Assembly: GCF_017876625.1 (NCBI RefSeq)
Contig: NZ_JAGIOH010000001.1
Coordinates: forward strand, 4,113,501 to 4,177,500
Direction: 5' to 3'
DNA from: Streptomyces syringium
GTDB lineage: Bacteria; Actinomycetota; Actinomycetes; Streptomycetales; Streptomycetaceae
Length of the DNA stretch: 64,000 nucleotides
Position 1 is the stretch's first letter. Each line of letters starts with the position of its first letter. This document shows positions 24,294 to 32,382 of the stretch, piece by piece. The position numbers and the translations under genes are program-made. The notes under the pieces were generated by a model. The model was not told the DNA's origin. It saw only the letters and a program-made list of their open reading frames with translations, and searched no databases.

Positions 24294-25516
24294 ACGACTT
24301 CCTTCCGTCCGGTCACCACATCGGTGATGAGCGCGGTGCGGCGCTCGATGAGCAGTTCCTTCAGCTCAGCAACCTTCGCCAGCATTGCATCGGTTTTGGC
24401 AGTAGCCGCGTCAAGCTCGTCCGCGATACGAATCTGTTCGTTAAGCGGCGGCAATGGGACGGGCGTCGCGTCGAGCACTGTCTTAGTGACCCGCTGAGCA
24501 TTGGGGCGGACACCAGTTGCGATGGCTGCGAAGTAGTCGATGTACCGGGAGCTGCGGAAAAGGTGGTGCACGTAGCGCGGCTCGAACCTCTTCGAGATCC
24601 AGAACGCCTTGTAGTCCGGGCTGATGTAGCCCGTCAGAGACGACACGCCGAGCCCGCCATGATTGAGCCACATCATGTTCGCGGCGAGCTGGCCGGGCCT
24701 CACGACGCGGTACTTCGAGACGTCGAGAGATGCCTGCTGCCCGTCGGTGCGGGTGTTCAGTTCGACTCCTCGGTACTCCGAGATAGAGAGGAGCGGACCC
24801 GGCGGGTCATCGCCGTTCCGCTCGGTGCTCTCGAAGAAGTCGTATCCGAACTTCGTGCGCTCCCAATGGTCGGGAATGCTCGAGGTGGGCGAATGAGCAT
24901 CCAGAGGAGCATTGCTATGCCCCCCCAAAAGGCCGCAGACCATGCCAGTGCGAACCACAGCGTCGCGGTGTCGCAGCACGCTTGCCAGATCATCGAGCCT
25001 GCTGATTGTCTCCTCGATCTCACCCGTCTCTCGATCAAGGTATTTGCTAATGATGGTCTGAACATCGCGCGACACATCGAGCACCTTGTACTCCTGCACA
25101 AAGCGCGGTGTAATTCGCCGGAGGTTCCCCACGCCTTGCAGCGAATGCGCTCCTTCGTTCAGGAAGGGCTGACTCTGAAATGAATACTGCAGGAACCTCG
25201 GATCGGTTTCATCGTTCGCTCTAACGACGTGAACCTCGGTAGAGGCGAGACCACAGGTAGAGGGGATATCCGCGATGATCGTGCGTCCAGCTTCGAACGT
25301 CGGCGTGATCTTCGGAACGAGGATATCCCCTCGTCGGAACTGCGTGTAGCTCAACTTCGACGACCATGGCAAGGTGCGGCTGTAATCGCACTTTGCGCCA
25401 GGCCAAATCGCCTCCAGCGGCATGAAAGTGACGACGGTGCCGTCAGCCATGGACTTGAAGTCAGCAGTTACGGGATTGACTTCTGCAAACTTCCAAACCG
25501 GGGCAAATGATTTCAC
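24290..25516 (-). CDS. hsdS: Type I restriction-modification specificity subunit S
   Basis: 408 aa from GTG 25516, which overlaps the hsdM stop by 4 nt (GTGA) and follows GCGGAG. There are two target-recognition domains (about 1-160 and 210-355). Each is followed by a conserved helix: KYLDRETGEIEETISRLDDL in the centre, and LPPLNEQIRIADELDAATAK with LIERRTALITDVVTG at the end. This subunit sets the bipartite DNA target of the methylase and nuclease. The recognition sequence cannot be predicted by eye. Confidence 0.92.
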   Translation of the reverse strand: MKSFAPVWKFAEVNPVTADFKSMADGTVVTFMPLEAIWPGAKCDYSRTLPWSSKLSYTQFRRGDILVPKITPTFEAGRTIIADIPSTCGLASTEVHVVRANDETDPRFLQYSFQSQPFLNEGAHSLQGVGNLRRITPRFVQEYKVLDVSRDVQTIISKYLDRETGEIEETISRLDDLASVLRHRDAVVRTGMVCGLLGGHSNAPLDAHSPTSSIPDHWERTKFGYDFFESTERNGDDPPGPLLSISEYRGVELNTRTDGQQASLDVSKYRVVRPGQLAANMMWLNHGGLGVSSLTGYISPDYKAFWISKRFEPRYVHHLFRSSRYIDYFAAIATGVRPNAQRVTKTVLDATPVPLPPLNEQIRIADELDAATAKTDAMLAKVAELKELLIERRTALITDVVTGRKEVV

Positions 25517-27459
25517 TCCGCGCTCACCGCCCGGAACATATCTCCCAGCTCGCCCATGATCTTTTCCACGTCGGAGTCGATCTCTGCGAGAGGGCGAGGT
25601 TCCTTCGGAACGTAGAAGAGCCGCGTGAACGGAATATCGGTACCCTGCTTCGCCTTGCTCTCGTCCCACTTCGCGCCGGGAGCGTACGGCAGCACTTTGC
25701 GTGCCATGTGGTCGTCCAAGTCTTCGCTCAGGGGCACACGCTCCGTGAGCTTCCAGCCCGGGACGATTACAGGCTTGCCCTTTCGGTCGACAGCGAGCGG
25801 CGCGGAGTCATCAGGCACGCCCATGGCCTTCATGACCGCGTCAACGAGGCCCACGGGGGCTTTCAGCCCAGCTGCCTTCGCGGCTTGAGGGAATGTCTTC
25901 GGGAGGTCGTTCCACGGCATGTCGTCAAGAGAGCGCAGGACCGCGACGTGGTCTTCGGTGAAGTCTCGGCGACTGCGCAGCGCCTCGACTGCTGTATCGC
26001 TGAAGCGCGTTGTGAAGCGCGCCTGCTTGTACACCGGCACGTCACGGAACATGAAGTCTTCACGAGCCATTACACGAGAGATCGCAGGATCGGCGTACTC
26101 GAACGCCTTGTAAGCTTCAAGCAGCCGGGCTCGATGGTCCTTCCCCATCTCGCGGCGCTTCTCGCCCATGGGCTTCCGCAGCGAGTCCCACTGGTCGGAG
26201 CCGTCGATGAGCTGGATCTTGCCCTTGCGCTCGGATTCCTTGTTCGTGTCGAGGATCCAGACATAGGTTGCGATGCCCGTGCCGTAGAACATGCTCGTGG
26301 GTAGCGCGATGATGGTGTCAATGAGGTCCTCTTCGAGGAGCCACTGACGGATTGCGTTCGGGCCGTTGTCGCTATTGAACAGCGGCGACTGGTTCGAGAC
26401 CACTGCAGCTCGCCCGCCCTGACCGTTCTTGGTCGCAGGGCTAAGTTTCGAGGCGCAGTGAGCCAGGAAGAGCATCTGTCCGTCGGATGTGCTGGGAAGA
26501 CCGTGGCTGAAGCGGGAACCGTGCACCTTCGCCTGCTTCCGCACCGACTCCTCCTCAACCTCCCAGTCGATGCCGAACGGAGGGTTCGAAAGCACGTAGT
26601 CGAAGGTTTGCCCCTCGTAGAGATCCTCCACGAGGGTGTTGCCCTTCTTGATCGCGTCGGGACGGCCGCCCTGGATGAGCAGGTCTGCCTTACCGAGCGC
26701 GAACGCGGACGGCATGAGTTCCTGGCCGTAGAGAGTGACGTCGACCTTCTCGTTGGTGCGTTTCAGCGCCTCCTGCGCGATCAGCAGCATGCCGCCGGAG
26801 CCAGCCGTCGGGTCGTAGACCGAGCGCGCGGCATGGTCGGACGCAATCGTGTCGTCGTCGTTGCTGATCAACACGTCGACCATGAGCCGGATGGCGTCTC
26901 GCGGCGTGTAGAAGTTGCCGGCTGCCTTGCCCTTCTTATTGAAGGCCCGGTACATGACGTCCTCGAAGACGTCACCCATCCCCATGTTGCTGAGCCTGTT
27001 CGGGCTGAGGTCGAGTGTGGAGAAGTGCTTGACGACGGCGTGCAGGCGGTTGGCGTCGGCGAGGACCTTCGCGCGCCGGTTAAAGTCGAACGAGACCCAA
27101 ATGTCAGCGATGTTGTGCGAGAACCCGTCAACGTAGCTCTTGAGGGACTTGTCCACGTTGTCATCGACCGAAGCGATCGCGGCGAGGTCGAGCGGCGAGA
27201 CGTTGTAGAAGCCCAGCCCGAACTTGTCCTTGACCGCGATGTCGATCAGATGCGGGGGCAGCGAGCCGAGCGAGGCGACGAACTTCGCCACTTCCTCCTT
27301 CGAGTCGGCGAGCATGCACTCTAGTCGCCGGAGGACCGTGAACGGCAGGATGTAGTCGCCGTAGTCTTCCTCGTCAACGATGTTGCGCAGGTACTTGTCC
27401 GCCGTATCCCAGACGATGCGCGCCGTCATGCTCCTGGATGACATCGTGTGATCTACCAT
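25513..27459 (-). CDS. hsdM: Type I restriction-modification DNA methyltransferase subunit M
   Basis: 648 aa. An N-terminal HsdM helical domain (residues 12-150) is followed by an N6-adenine methylase. The SAM motif is DPTAGSGG at 216-223 and the catalytic box is NPPFG at 292-296 (gamma-type N-x-x-F). It begins at ATG 27459; in-frame ATGs five and ten codons later are possible alternatives. It is first in the operon hsdM-hsdS-hsdR-xre, in which every junction is a 4-nt overlap, giving tight translational coupling. Confidence 0.94.
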   Translation of the reverse strand: MVDHTMSSRSMTARIVWDTADKYLRNIVDEEDYGDYILPFTVLRRLECMLADSKEEVAKFVASLGSLPPHLIDIAVKDKFGLGFYNVSPLDLAAIASVDDNVDKSLKSYVDGFSHNIADIWVSFDFNRRAKVLADANRLHAVVKHFSTLDLSPNRLSNMGMGDVFEDVMYRAFNKKGKAAGNFYTPRDAIRLMVDVLISNDDDTIASDHAARSVYDPTAGSGGMLLIAQEALKRTNEKVDVTLYGQELMPSAFALGKADLLIQGGRPDAIKKGNTLVEDLYEGQTFDYVLSNPPFGIDWEVEEESVRKQAKVHGSRFSHGLPSTSDGQMLFLAHCASKLSPATKNGQGGRAAVVSNQSPLFNSDNGPNAIRQWLLEEDLIDTIIALPTSMFYGTGIATYVWILDTNKESERKGKIQLIDGSDQWDSLRKPMGEKRREMGKDHRARLLEAYKAFEYADPAISRVMAREDFMFRDVPVYKQARFTTRFSDTAVEALRSRRDFTEDHVAVLRSLDDMPWNDLPKTFPQAAKAAGLKAPVGLVDAVMKAMGVPDDSAPLAVDRKGKPVIVPGWKLTERVPLSEDLDDHMARKVLPYAPGAKWDESKAKQGTDIPFTRLFYVPKEPRPLAEIDSDVEKIMGELGDMFRAVSAE

Positions 27460-27492
27460 GCCTGCTCGTTCCTACTCGTCACCGCCATCTGA

Positions 27493-27535
27493 TGTATCAG
27501 AAACATTACATGAGCGCTGTATCAGGAACGTGTCA
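27493..27535. promoter_or_regulatory. Paired 18-nt repeats upstream of hsdM
   Basis: TGTATCAGAAACATTACA (27493-27510) and TGTATCAGGAACGTGTCA (27518-27535) are 14 of 18 identical and 25 bp apart. The first also has TGTA...TACA ends. They lie 34-76 bp upstream of the hsdM start, where a controller such as the operon's own XRE protein could bind (inference). Confidence 0.45.
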
Positions 27536-27583
27536 TTTACGTGGTTCTGAGGCAACGATGGTCCTGCTTGGCGTTAGCGGACA

Positions 27584-27955
27584 TTAAGTCCGTTTCTGGT
27601 AGTGGCCTCGTCCTGACTGGGTGAGGAAGCCCTGGCGGGTGAGGCATCCGAGACGGCTGCGGGTGATGCTGACGGATGCCTCGTCGGTGGGCATGCCGAG
27701 GAGTTGGTGCAGCTTACGAGCTCGGAACGCCTGGCCGAGGTGCTGGTTGAAGCGTTCACGATGGCCTGGTAGGCGGTGTTCGTCTCGGGCGGTTCGGGTT
27801 CGGCGATGACCTTCCGGGTGGTGGCCAGGTCCGAGAGTCGCGCCTCGGTCTCGGCCAGGAGCGCGGTCGAGTGCTCGATCTGATCGCGCAGTTCACTGGC
27901 CCGGGCTGTGGTCTCGTCATGCTGGGCCTGGAGTCCGCCAGGGGCTCGATGACGT
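27584..27955 (-). pseudogene. Fragment of a coiled-coil/HTH protein associated with transposition remnants
   Basis: The minus strand reads AQHDETTARASELRDQIEHS through TNTAYQAIVNA. After a one-base deletion near 27745 it continues in another frame as RKLHQLLGMPTDEASVSITR, ending GHYQKRT at the stop 27586-27584. The start is lost where it abuts the IS5 remnant. A coiled coil followed by a winged-HTH-like end can be recognised, but the original function is not known. Confidence 0.6.
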
Positions 27956-28796
27956 CCACCCGGCCAGTCCGAGGGCGTTGCGCCAGGCGGGACTCGGTGT
28001 GGCGAGGCGGCGGGCCACGTTCGCGATGGAGGCCAGTGGACGCGAGAGGCGGAGGTGTCGGGGTGGTGGTCGTACTCGCGGGCCGGGCGGCGGTGCAGCA
28101 CCAACGTGCCGTTGACCTGCTCCGCGATCCACCGCTTGGGCTGCGGGACGAAGCCCTTGTCCTGGTCTTCAGGGTTGCAGCGGACGACCTCGATGTCGCT
28201 GTCCAGCAGGACCCCGTGGACGGTGACCTCGTCCTTGAAGCCCTGATCCGTCAGGACCTTCTCCAGGCGGTTGTCGCACCGCTCGGCGGCCTGGTCGAGC
28301 AGGGCGGTGCCGGCGGCAATGTCGTGCGTGGAGGCGGCCAGGACCGCGACGCCGATCAGCCCCAGAACGTCGACGTCCAGTACCCGCTTGATGCCCGACA
28401 TCTTCTTGTCGGCGTCCAGTCCCGTCGTAGTCTTCGGGACACCCGCAGCCGCGCGCACGGACTGGGTGTCGACGATCATGAGGGACGGGCTCTCTCCCGC
28501 ACCTAGCAGCGCAGGAGTTCCCGGATCCGCTGATCCAGCCCGTCCTGGCGCCAGAGCGTGGTAGTAGAAGACCGCCGACCAGGCCGGGAAGTCATTGGGC
28601 GGATAGCGCCACTGGCACCCCGTTCGGCTCTGGTAGAAGATCGCGTTCACGGCCTCCCGCAGGTCGCAGGCCCCGGGTCCCCGGTCGCCGACCGCGCCAC
28701 CCGGTCCTGCCTCCAGGCAGTGATCATCGGATCGATCAACACCGACTGCTTGTCCGACAAGTCGCTGCGGTACGGCTCTCGCTCCCTGGTTCGCAT
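27917..28796 (-). pseudogene. Decayed IS5-family transposase
   Basis: Pieces of an IS5/IS4-type transposase lie in different frames on the minus strand: EREPYRSDLSDKQSVLI, then AIFYQSRTGCQWRYPPNDFP, then LMIVDTQSVRAAAGVPKTTT (the DDE first-Asp region) through DQGFKDEV, NPEDQDKGFVPQPKRWIAEQ and YDHHPDTSASRV. The end (IANVARRLATPSPAWRNALGLAG) has shifted frame again. At least three frameshifts make it non-functional. I could not define terminal inverted repeats. Confidence 0.8.
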
Positions 28797-28889
28797 CTCG
28801 GCATGAACACGCCCGGCAGGTAGACGACGTGGCGATCAGTACCACGATCAAGCGATCACGGACCGAGGGAGATTGGGCTTAGCGGCAAC

Positions 28890-28908
28890 TGAGACCAAAA
28901 CTGAGACC
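28890..28908. repeat. TGAGACC arm motif near the right end of the element
   Basis: TGAGACCAAAACTGAGACC differs by one base from 14622-14640 at the left end and lies 48 bp inside the right att copy. A pair of such motifs, one near each end, is what remains of integrase arm sites in an element that has lost its integrase (inference). Confidence 0.55.
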
Positions 28909-28917
28909 ACACACGTT

Positions 28918-28949
28918 GAAGGGCCCCACCGCAAGCGGTGGGGCCCTTC
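28918..28949. terminator. Hairpin terminator downstream of tRNA-Ser
   Basis: Near-perfect palindrome (arms 28918-28932 and 28935-28949, GAAGGGCCCCACCGC and complement). It is inside the element, 23 nt beyond the tRNA CCA, and replaces the chromosomal terminator that insertion moved to 14413-14450. Confidence 0.75.
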
Positions 28950-28955
28950 GACATC

Positions 28956-29027
28956 GTGCCCGGTGAGGCACTGGCGGAGGATACGAGATTCGAACTCGTG
29001 AGGGGTTGCCCCCAACACGCTTTCCAA
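28956..29027. repeat. Right attachment-site copy (overlaps the intact tRNA-Ser)
   Basis: This 72-nt segment matches 14453-14525 except for one T inserted in the left copy. Bases 28974-29027 are the 3' part of the functional tRNA gene. Confidence 0.85.
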
Positions 29028-29059
29028 GCGTGCGCCCTAGGCCACTAGGCGAATCCTCC
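28972..29059 (-). tRNA. tRNA-Ser (anticodon GGA)
   Basis: Read on the minus strand, the acceptor stem is GGAGGAT/ATCCTCC. The anticodon arm has loop TTGGAAA, giving anticodon GGA. The long variable arm (TTGGGGGCAACCCCTCA) is typical of class II tRNA-Ser. The T arm is GAGTTCGAATCTC. The discriminator is G and CCA is encoded (28974-28972). It serves as the integration site of the neighbouring element. Confidence 0.95.
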
Positions 29060-29199
29060 GCCGCAAACAATACAAGACGTTGAGGGGTGCTCGCGAACAC
29101 CTCCCTCGGAGGTGGGTGCCGGGGAGAGGTCGAGGGAGGTTCGGGAGAGGTTCCGGGGGAGGGGAGGGCGCGAGCATCGCCCGGGATCGGCTAGGCTGA

Positions 29200-29298
29200 G
29201 GGCAAGCCCCTCACGTGGCGCTATCTCACCTAACTCCCCCAGGGCCGGAAGGCAGCAAGGGTAAGTGGGCTCTGGCGGGTGCGTGGGGGGCCCTTGCG
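29200..29298 (+). ncRNA. ffs: Signal recognition particle RNA (small bacterial 4.5S type)
   Basis: The conserved SRP domain IV is present: GGCCGGAAGGCAGCAAGGG at 29243-29261, with the GGAA tetraloop and asymmetric AGCA side. The flanks GCAAGCCCCTCACG and CGTGGGGGGCCCTTGC pair to close a long hairpin, so the RNA spans about 29,200-29,298; the exact ends are estimated. A TAGGCT lies just upstream as a possible -10. In streptomycetes this gene normally precedes dnaX, as here. Confidence 0.92.
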
Positions 29299-29384
29299 TT
29301 TCCCGGGGGCCGCAGCGGGCTCCCGGCGGGGGCCCGGGCTGTGATCGAGACCACTTGTCAGTGCGGCCCGATATCGTCGTAGGT

Positions 29385-31745
29385 GTGTCGTCCCTCGCGC
29401 TATACCGCCGCTACCGCCCCGAGTCCTTCGCAGAGGTCATCGGGCAGGAGCATGTCACCACCCCGTTGCAGCAGGCGCTGCGCAACAACCGGGTCAATCA
29501 CGCGTATCTGTTCAGCGGTCCGCGCGGCTGTGGCAAGACGACCAGCGCGCGCATCCTCGCCCGCTGTCTGAACTGCGAGCAGGGCCCCACGCCCACGCCG
29601 TGCGGCGAGTGCCAGTCCTGCCAGGACCTCGCGCGCAACGGCCGCGGTTCCATCGATGTCATCGAGATCGACGCCGCGTCCCACGGTGGCGTGGACGACG
29701 CCCGTGAGCTGCGCGAGAAGGCCTTCTTCGGGCCCGCCTCCAGCCGCTACAAGATCTACATCATCGATGAGGCGCACATGGTCACCTCGGCGGGCTTCAA
29801 CGCCCTGCTGAAGGTGGTCGAGGAGCCGCCGGAGCACCTCAAGTTCATCTTCGCGACCACCGAGCCCGAGAAGGTCATCGGCACGATCCGGTCGCGTACG
29901 CACCACTACCCCTTCCGGCTCGTCCCGCCGGGCACGCTGCGCGAATACCTGGGCGAGGTCTGCGGCCGCGAGGCGATCCCCGTCGAGGACGGCGTGCTGC
30001 CGCTGGTCGTGCGGGCCGGTGCCGGGTCCGTGCGTGACTCGATGTCCGTGATGGACCAGCTGCTGGCCGGTGCCGCCGAGGACGGTGTGACATACGCCAT
30101 GGCGACGTCCCTCCTCGGCTACACGGAGGGCTCGCTGCTCGACGCGGTGATCGACGCCTTCGCGGCCGCCGACGGCGCCGCGGCCTTCGAGGTCGTCGAC
30201 CGCGTCATCGAGGGCGGCAACGACCCCCGCCGCTTCGTCGCGGACCTGCTGGAGCGGCTGCGCGATCTCGTGATCCTCGCCGCCGTGCCCGACGCCGTGG
30301 AGAAGGGGCTCATCGACGCCCCCGTCGACGTCGTGGAGCGCATGCAGGCGCAGGCGTCCGTCTTCGGCGCCGCCGAGCTGAGCCGCGCCGCCGACCTGGT
30401 CAACGAGGGCCTCACGGAGATGCGCGGGGCGACGTCCCCGCGGCTCCAGCTGGAGCTGATCTGCGCGCGGGTGCTGCTGCCCGCCGCCTTCGACGACGAG
30501 CGGTCCGTACGGGCCCGGCTCGACAAGCTGGAGCGCGGCGCCCTCGCCGGTGCCTTCGTGAGCGCGCCGCAGGGTGCCCCCGCGATGGGCTACGCCCCGG
30601 GGCCGCAGGCCCACGACCCGGCGGCCGCCGCGGGTCTCACCGGCCCCGCCGCCGCCCGCGCGGCGGTCTCGGGCGCACCCGCCGCGGCTCCGGCCGCGCC
30701 CGTCGCCCCGGCCCCGGCCGCCGAGCCGCAGCCCGTACAGCCCCAGCCTCAGGCCCAGCCCCAGGCCGCGGCCGGCGCCTGGCCCACCGCGGCCGGCAGT
30801 CCCGAGAACGGCGCAGCGGGCGGCACCGCAGCAGGTGGCACGGCGAGCGCCCCGGCGAGCGGCAGCAGGCCCGGCGCCTGGCCGTCCGCTGCCGCGCCCG
30901 GCGCGCCCGCCCCGGCCGCACCACCGGCCGCGCCCGCCCCGGCGCCTCAGGCCGGAGCCTGGCCCTCCGCCGCGGCTCCCGGTCAGGCACCGCCCGCGCC
31001 CGCCCCGGCGGCGGCCCCGGCCGCGCCCGGTGGCTCGTACGGCCAGCAGCAGCCGCAGAGCGGCGGTGACCCGTCCCAGGTGCGGCAGATGTGGCCGGAC
31101 ATCCTGGAGGCGGTCAAGAACCGCCGCCGTTTCACGTGGATCCTGCTCAGCCAGAACGCCCAGGTCGTCGGCTTCGACGGCAGCACGGTCCAGGTCGGCT
31201 TCTCCAACGCCGGAGCGCGTGACAGCTTCGCCAACAGCGGCAGCGAGGACGTCCTGCGCCAGGCGCTCAGCGACGCGCTCGGCGTGCAGTGGAAGGTCGA
31301 GCTGGTCGTCGACCCCTCCGGCGGCGGCAGCGCGCCCGGCGGTGGCTTCGGAGGCGGCCCGGCCGGTGGTGCGGGCGGCTTCGGCGGGTCCTCCGGCGGC
31401 GGGGGCGGCTTCGGCCAAGCCGCACCGGGTGCCCCGGGCGGCTTCTCCGGAGGCCAGGGCGGCGGCGCCCCCGCCGCGCCCCGGCCGGCACAGGCCGCCA
31501 CCGCGGCGCCCGCGGCCCCGCCCGCCGCCCCCGCTCCGCAGGCGCGGCAGGCCCCGGCGGCGCCCTCGGCCGGGCAGTACCAGCCGTCCCAGCCGCCCCG
31601 GGAGCCCGAGCCGCGGCATGTCGCGATCGAGGACGACATGCCCGCCGAGGACGACCCGGATCTTGATGACACCGCGCTGACCGGCCACGATCTGATCGTG
31701 CGCGAGCTGGGCGCGACCGTCATCGAGGAGATCGCCAACGAGTAG
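29385..31745 (+). CDS. dnaX: DNA polymerase III subunit gamma/tau
   Basis: 786 aa from GTG 29385, which begins the conserved SSLALYRRYRPESFAEVIGQ. Walker A is GPRGCGKT at 45-52, zinc-binding cysteines sit at 64, 73, 76 and 79, and DEAH is at 128-131. The clamp-loader ATPase core covers about 1-370. A long Ala/Pro/Gly-rich linker (about 400-720) is broken by a DNA/alpha-binding tau segment (PDILEAVKNRRRFTWILLSQNAQV, about 570-640). The protein loads the beta clamp and bridges polymerase cores. No A-rich frameshift signal is visible, so a separate short gamma form is not supported. Confidence 0.95.
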   Translation: MSSLALYRRYRPESFAEVIGQEHVTTPLQQALRNNRVNHAYLFSGPRGCGKTTSARILARCLNCEQGPTPTPCGECQSCQDLARNGRGSIDVIEIDAASHGGVDDARELREKAFFGPASSRYKIYIIDEAHMVTSAGFNALLKVVEEPPEHLKFIFATTEPEKVIGTIRSRTHHYPFRLVPPGTLREYLGEVCGREAIPVEDGVLPLVVRAGAGSVRDSMSVMDQLLAGAAEDGVTYAMATSLLGYTEGSLLDAVIDAFAAADGAAAFEVVDRVIEGGNDPRRFVADLLERLRDLVILAAVPDAVEKGLIDAPVDVVERMQAQASVFGAAELSRAADLVNEGLTEMRGATSPRLQLELICARVLLPAAFDDERSVRARLDKLERGALAGAFVSAPQGAPAMGYAPGPQAHDPAAAAGLTGPAAARAAVSGAPAAAPAAPVAPAPAAEPQPVQPQPQAQPQAAAGAWPTAAGSPENGAAGGTAAGGTASAPASGSRPGAWPSAAAPGAPAPAAPPAAPAPAPQAGAWPSAAAPGQAPPAPAPAAAPAAPGGSYGQQQPQSGGDPSQVRQMWPDILEAVKNRRRFTWILLSQNAQVVGFDGSTVQVGFSNAGARDSFANSGSEDVLRQALSDALGVQWKVELVVDPSGGGSAPGGGFGGGPAGGAGGFGGSSGGGGGFGQAAPGAPGGFSGGQGGGAPAAPRPAQAATAAPAAPPAAPAPQARQAPAAPSAGQYQPSQPPREPEPRHVAIEDDMPAEDDPDLDDTALTGHDLIVRELGATVIEEIANE

Positions 31746-31910
31746 GCGGCGCGTGGGAGCCCGGGGCCACGGACCGCGGGCGACGCGAGGGCGCCGCCCG
31801 CGCCCCCGGGCGCTCCCGGACTTCTTCCGACGGCGTAGGGCGCGGCGCGCGACGAGCACGTAGGCTCGGGCTACCGAAGCAAATCGTCGTCGACAGCCAG
31901 GAGCTAACCC

Positions 31911-32252
31911 GTGATTCCCGGTGGTGGCCAGCCGAACATGCAGCAGCTGCTCCAGCAGGCCCAGAAGATGCAGCAGGACCTCGCCGCGGCCCAGGAGGAG
32001 CTGGCTCGGACCCCGGTCGAGGGCACGGCGGGCGGTGGCCTGGTGAAGGCCACGGTCACCGGTGCCGGCGAGCTCCAGGCCCTGGTCATCGACCCCAAGG
32101 CCGTGGACCCCGAGGACACCGAGACCCTCGCGGACCTCGTCCTCGCCGCGGTGCGCGACGCCAACGCCACCGCACAGCAGTTGCAGCAGCAGAAGCTGGG
32201 CCCGCTGGCACAGGGCCTGGGCGGCGGCGGCATCCCCGGTCTGCCGTTCTGA
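31911..32252 (+). CDS. YbaB/EbfC nucleoid-associated protein
   Basis: 113 aa from GTG 31911, preceded by AGGAG. It begins IPGGGQPNMQQLLQQAQKMQQDLAAAQEEL, the long helix of the YbaB fold. The GGGLVKATVTGAGELQALVIDPKAV beta-sheet and the DLVLAAVRDAN helix follow. YbaB homologues bind DNA as tweezer-shaped dimers. The Gln-rich start and the Gly-rich tail are typical of actinobacterial members. It lies between dnaX and recR, the near-universal order. Confidence 0.92.
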   Translation: MIPGGGQPNMQQLLQQAQKMQQDLAAAQEELARTPVEGTAGGGLVKATVTGAGELQALVIDPKAVDPEDTETLADLVLAAVRDANATAQQLQQQKLGPLAQGLGGGGIPGLPF

Positions 32253-32382
32253 CCGGTCTGCCGTTCCGGCCGGTCCGCCGTTCCGGTCCCGGGCGGCAGC
32301 GGGCCGTCCGACCGGCGGTCCGCGACCGCTGAAACATCCGTAAACCGAAGAAGCGAAGAATCGAAGAAGGAGAATCCGATCC

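Larger units (their letters stand above)
14453..29027. mobile_element. tRNA-Ser-integrated element without integrase, carrying defence genes
   Basis: A copy of the tRNA-Ser 3' portion plus 18 nt of flank (14453-14525) lies at the left end; the intact tRNA lies at the right end (28956-29059). This is the signature of site-specific integration into a tRNA 3' end, with the gene restored by the incoming attP. The element is about 14.5 kb. The cargo is an RHIM-like motif gene pair, unknown genes, an hsdMSR-xre operon and decayed IS5 remnants. No integrase, excisionase, replication or transfer gene is recognisable. The element is therefore either immobilised or mobilised in trans. Confidence 0.75.

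Noticed and set aside
21609..24497. A 962-codon open frame antisense to hsdR
   Set aside because: It is a mirror frame of hsdR with no recognisable domains; hsdR shows all catalytic motifs on the other strand.
30560..31080. dnaX programmed frameshift producing a short gamma subunit
   Set aside because: The region is GC-rich with no A-rich slippery sequence or downstream ribosome-pausing structure that I could identify.
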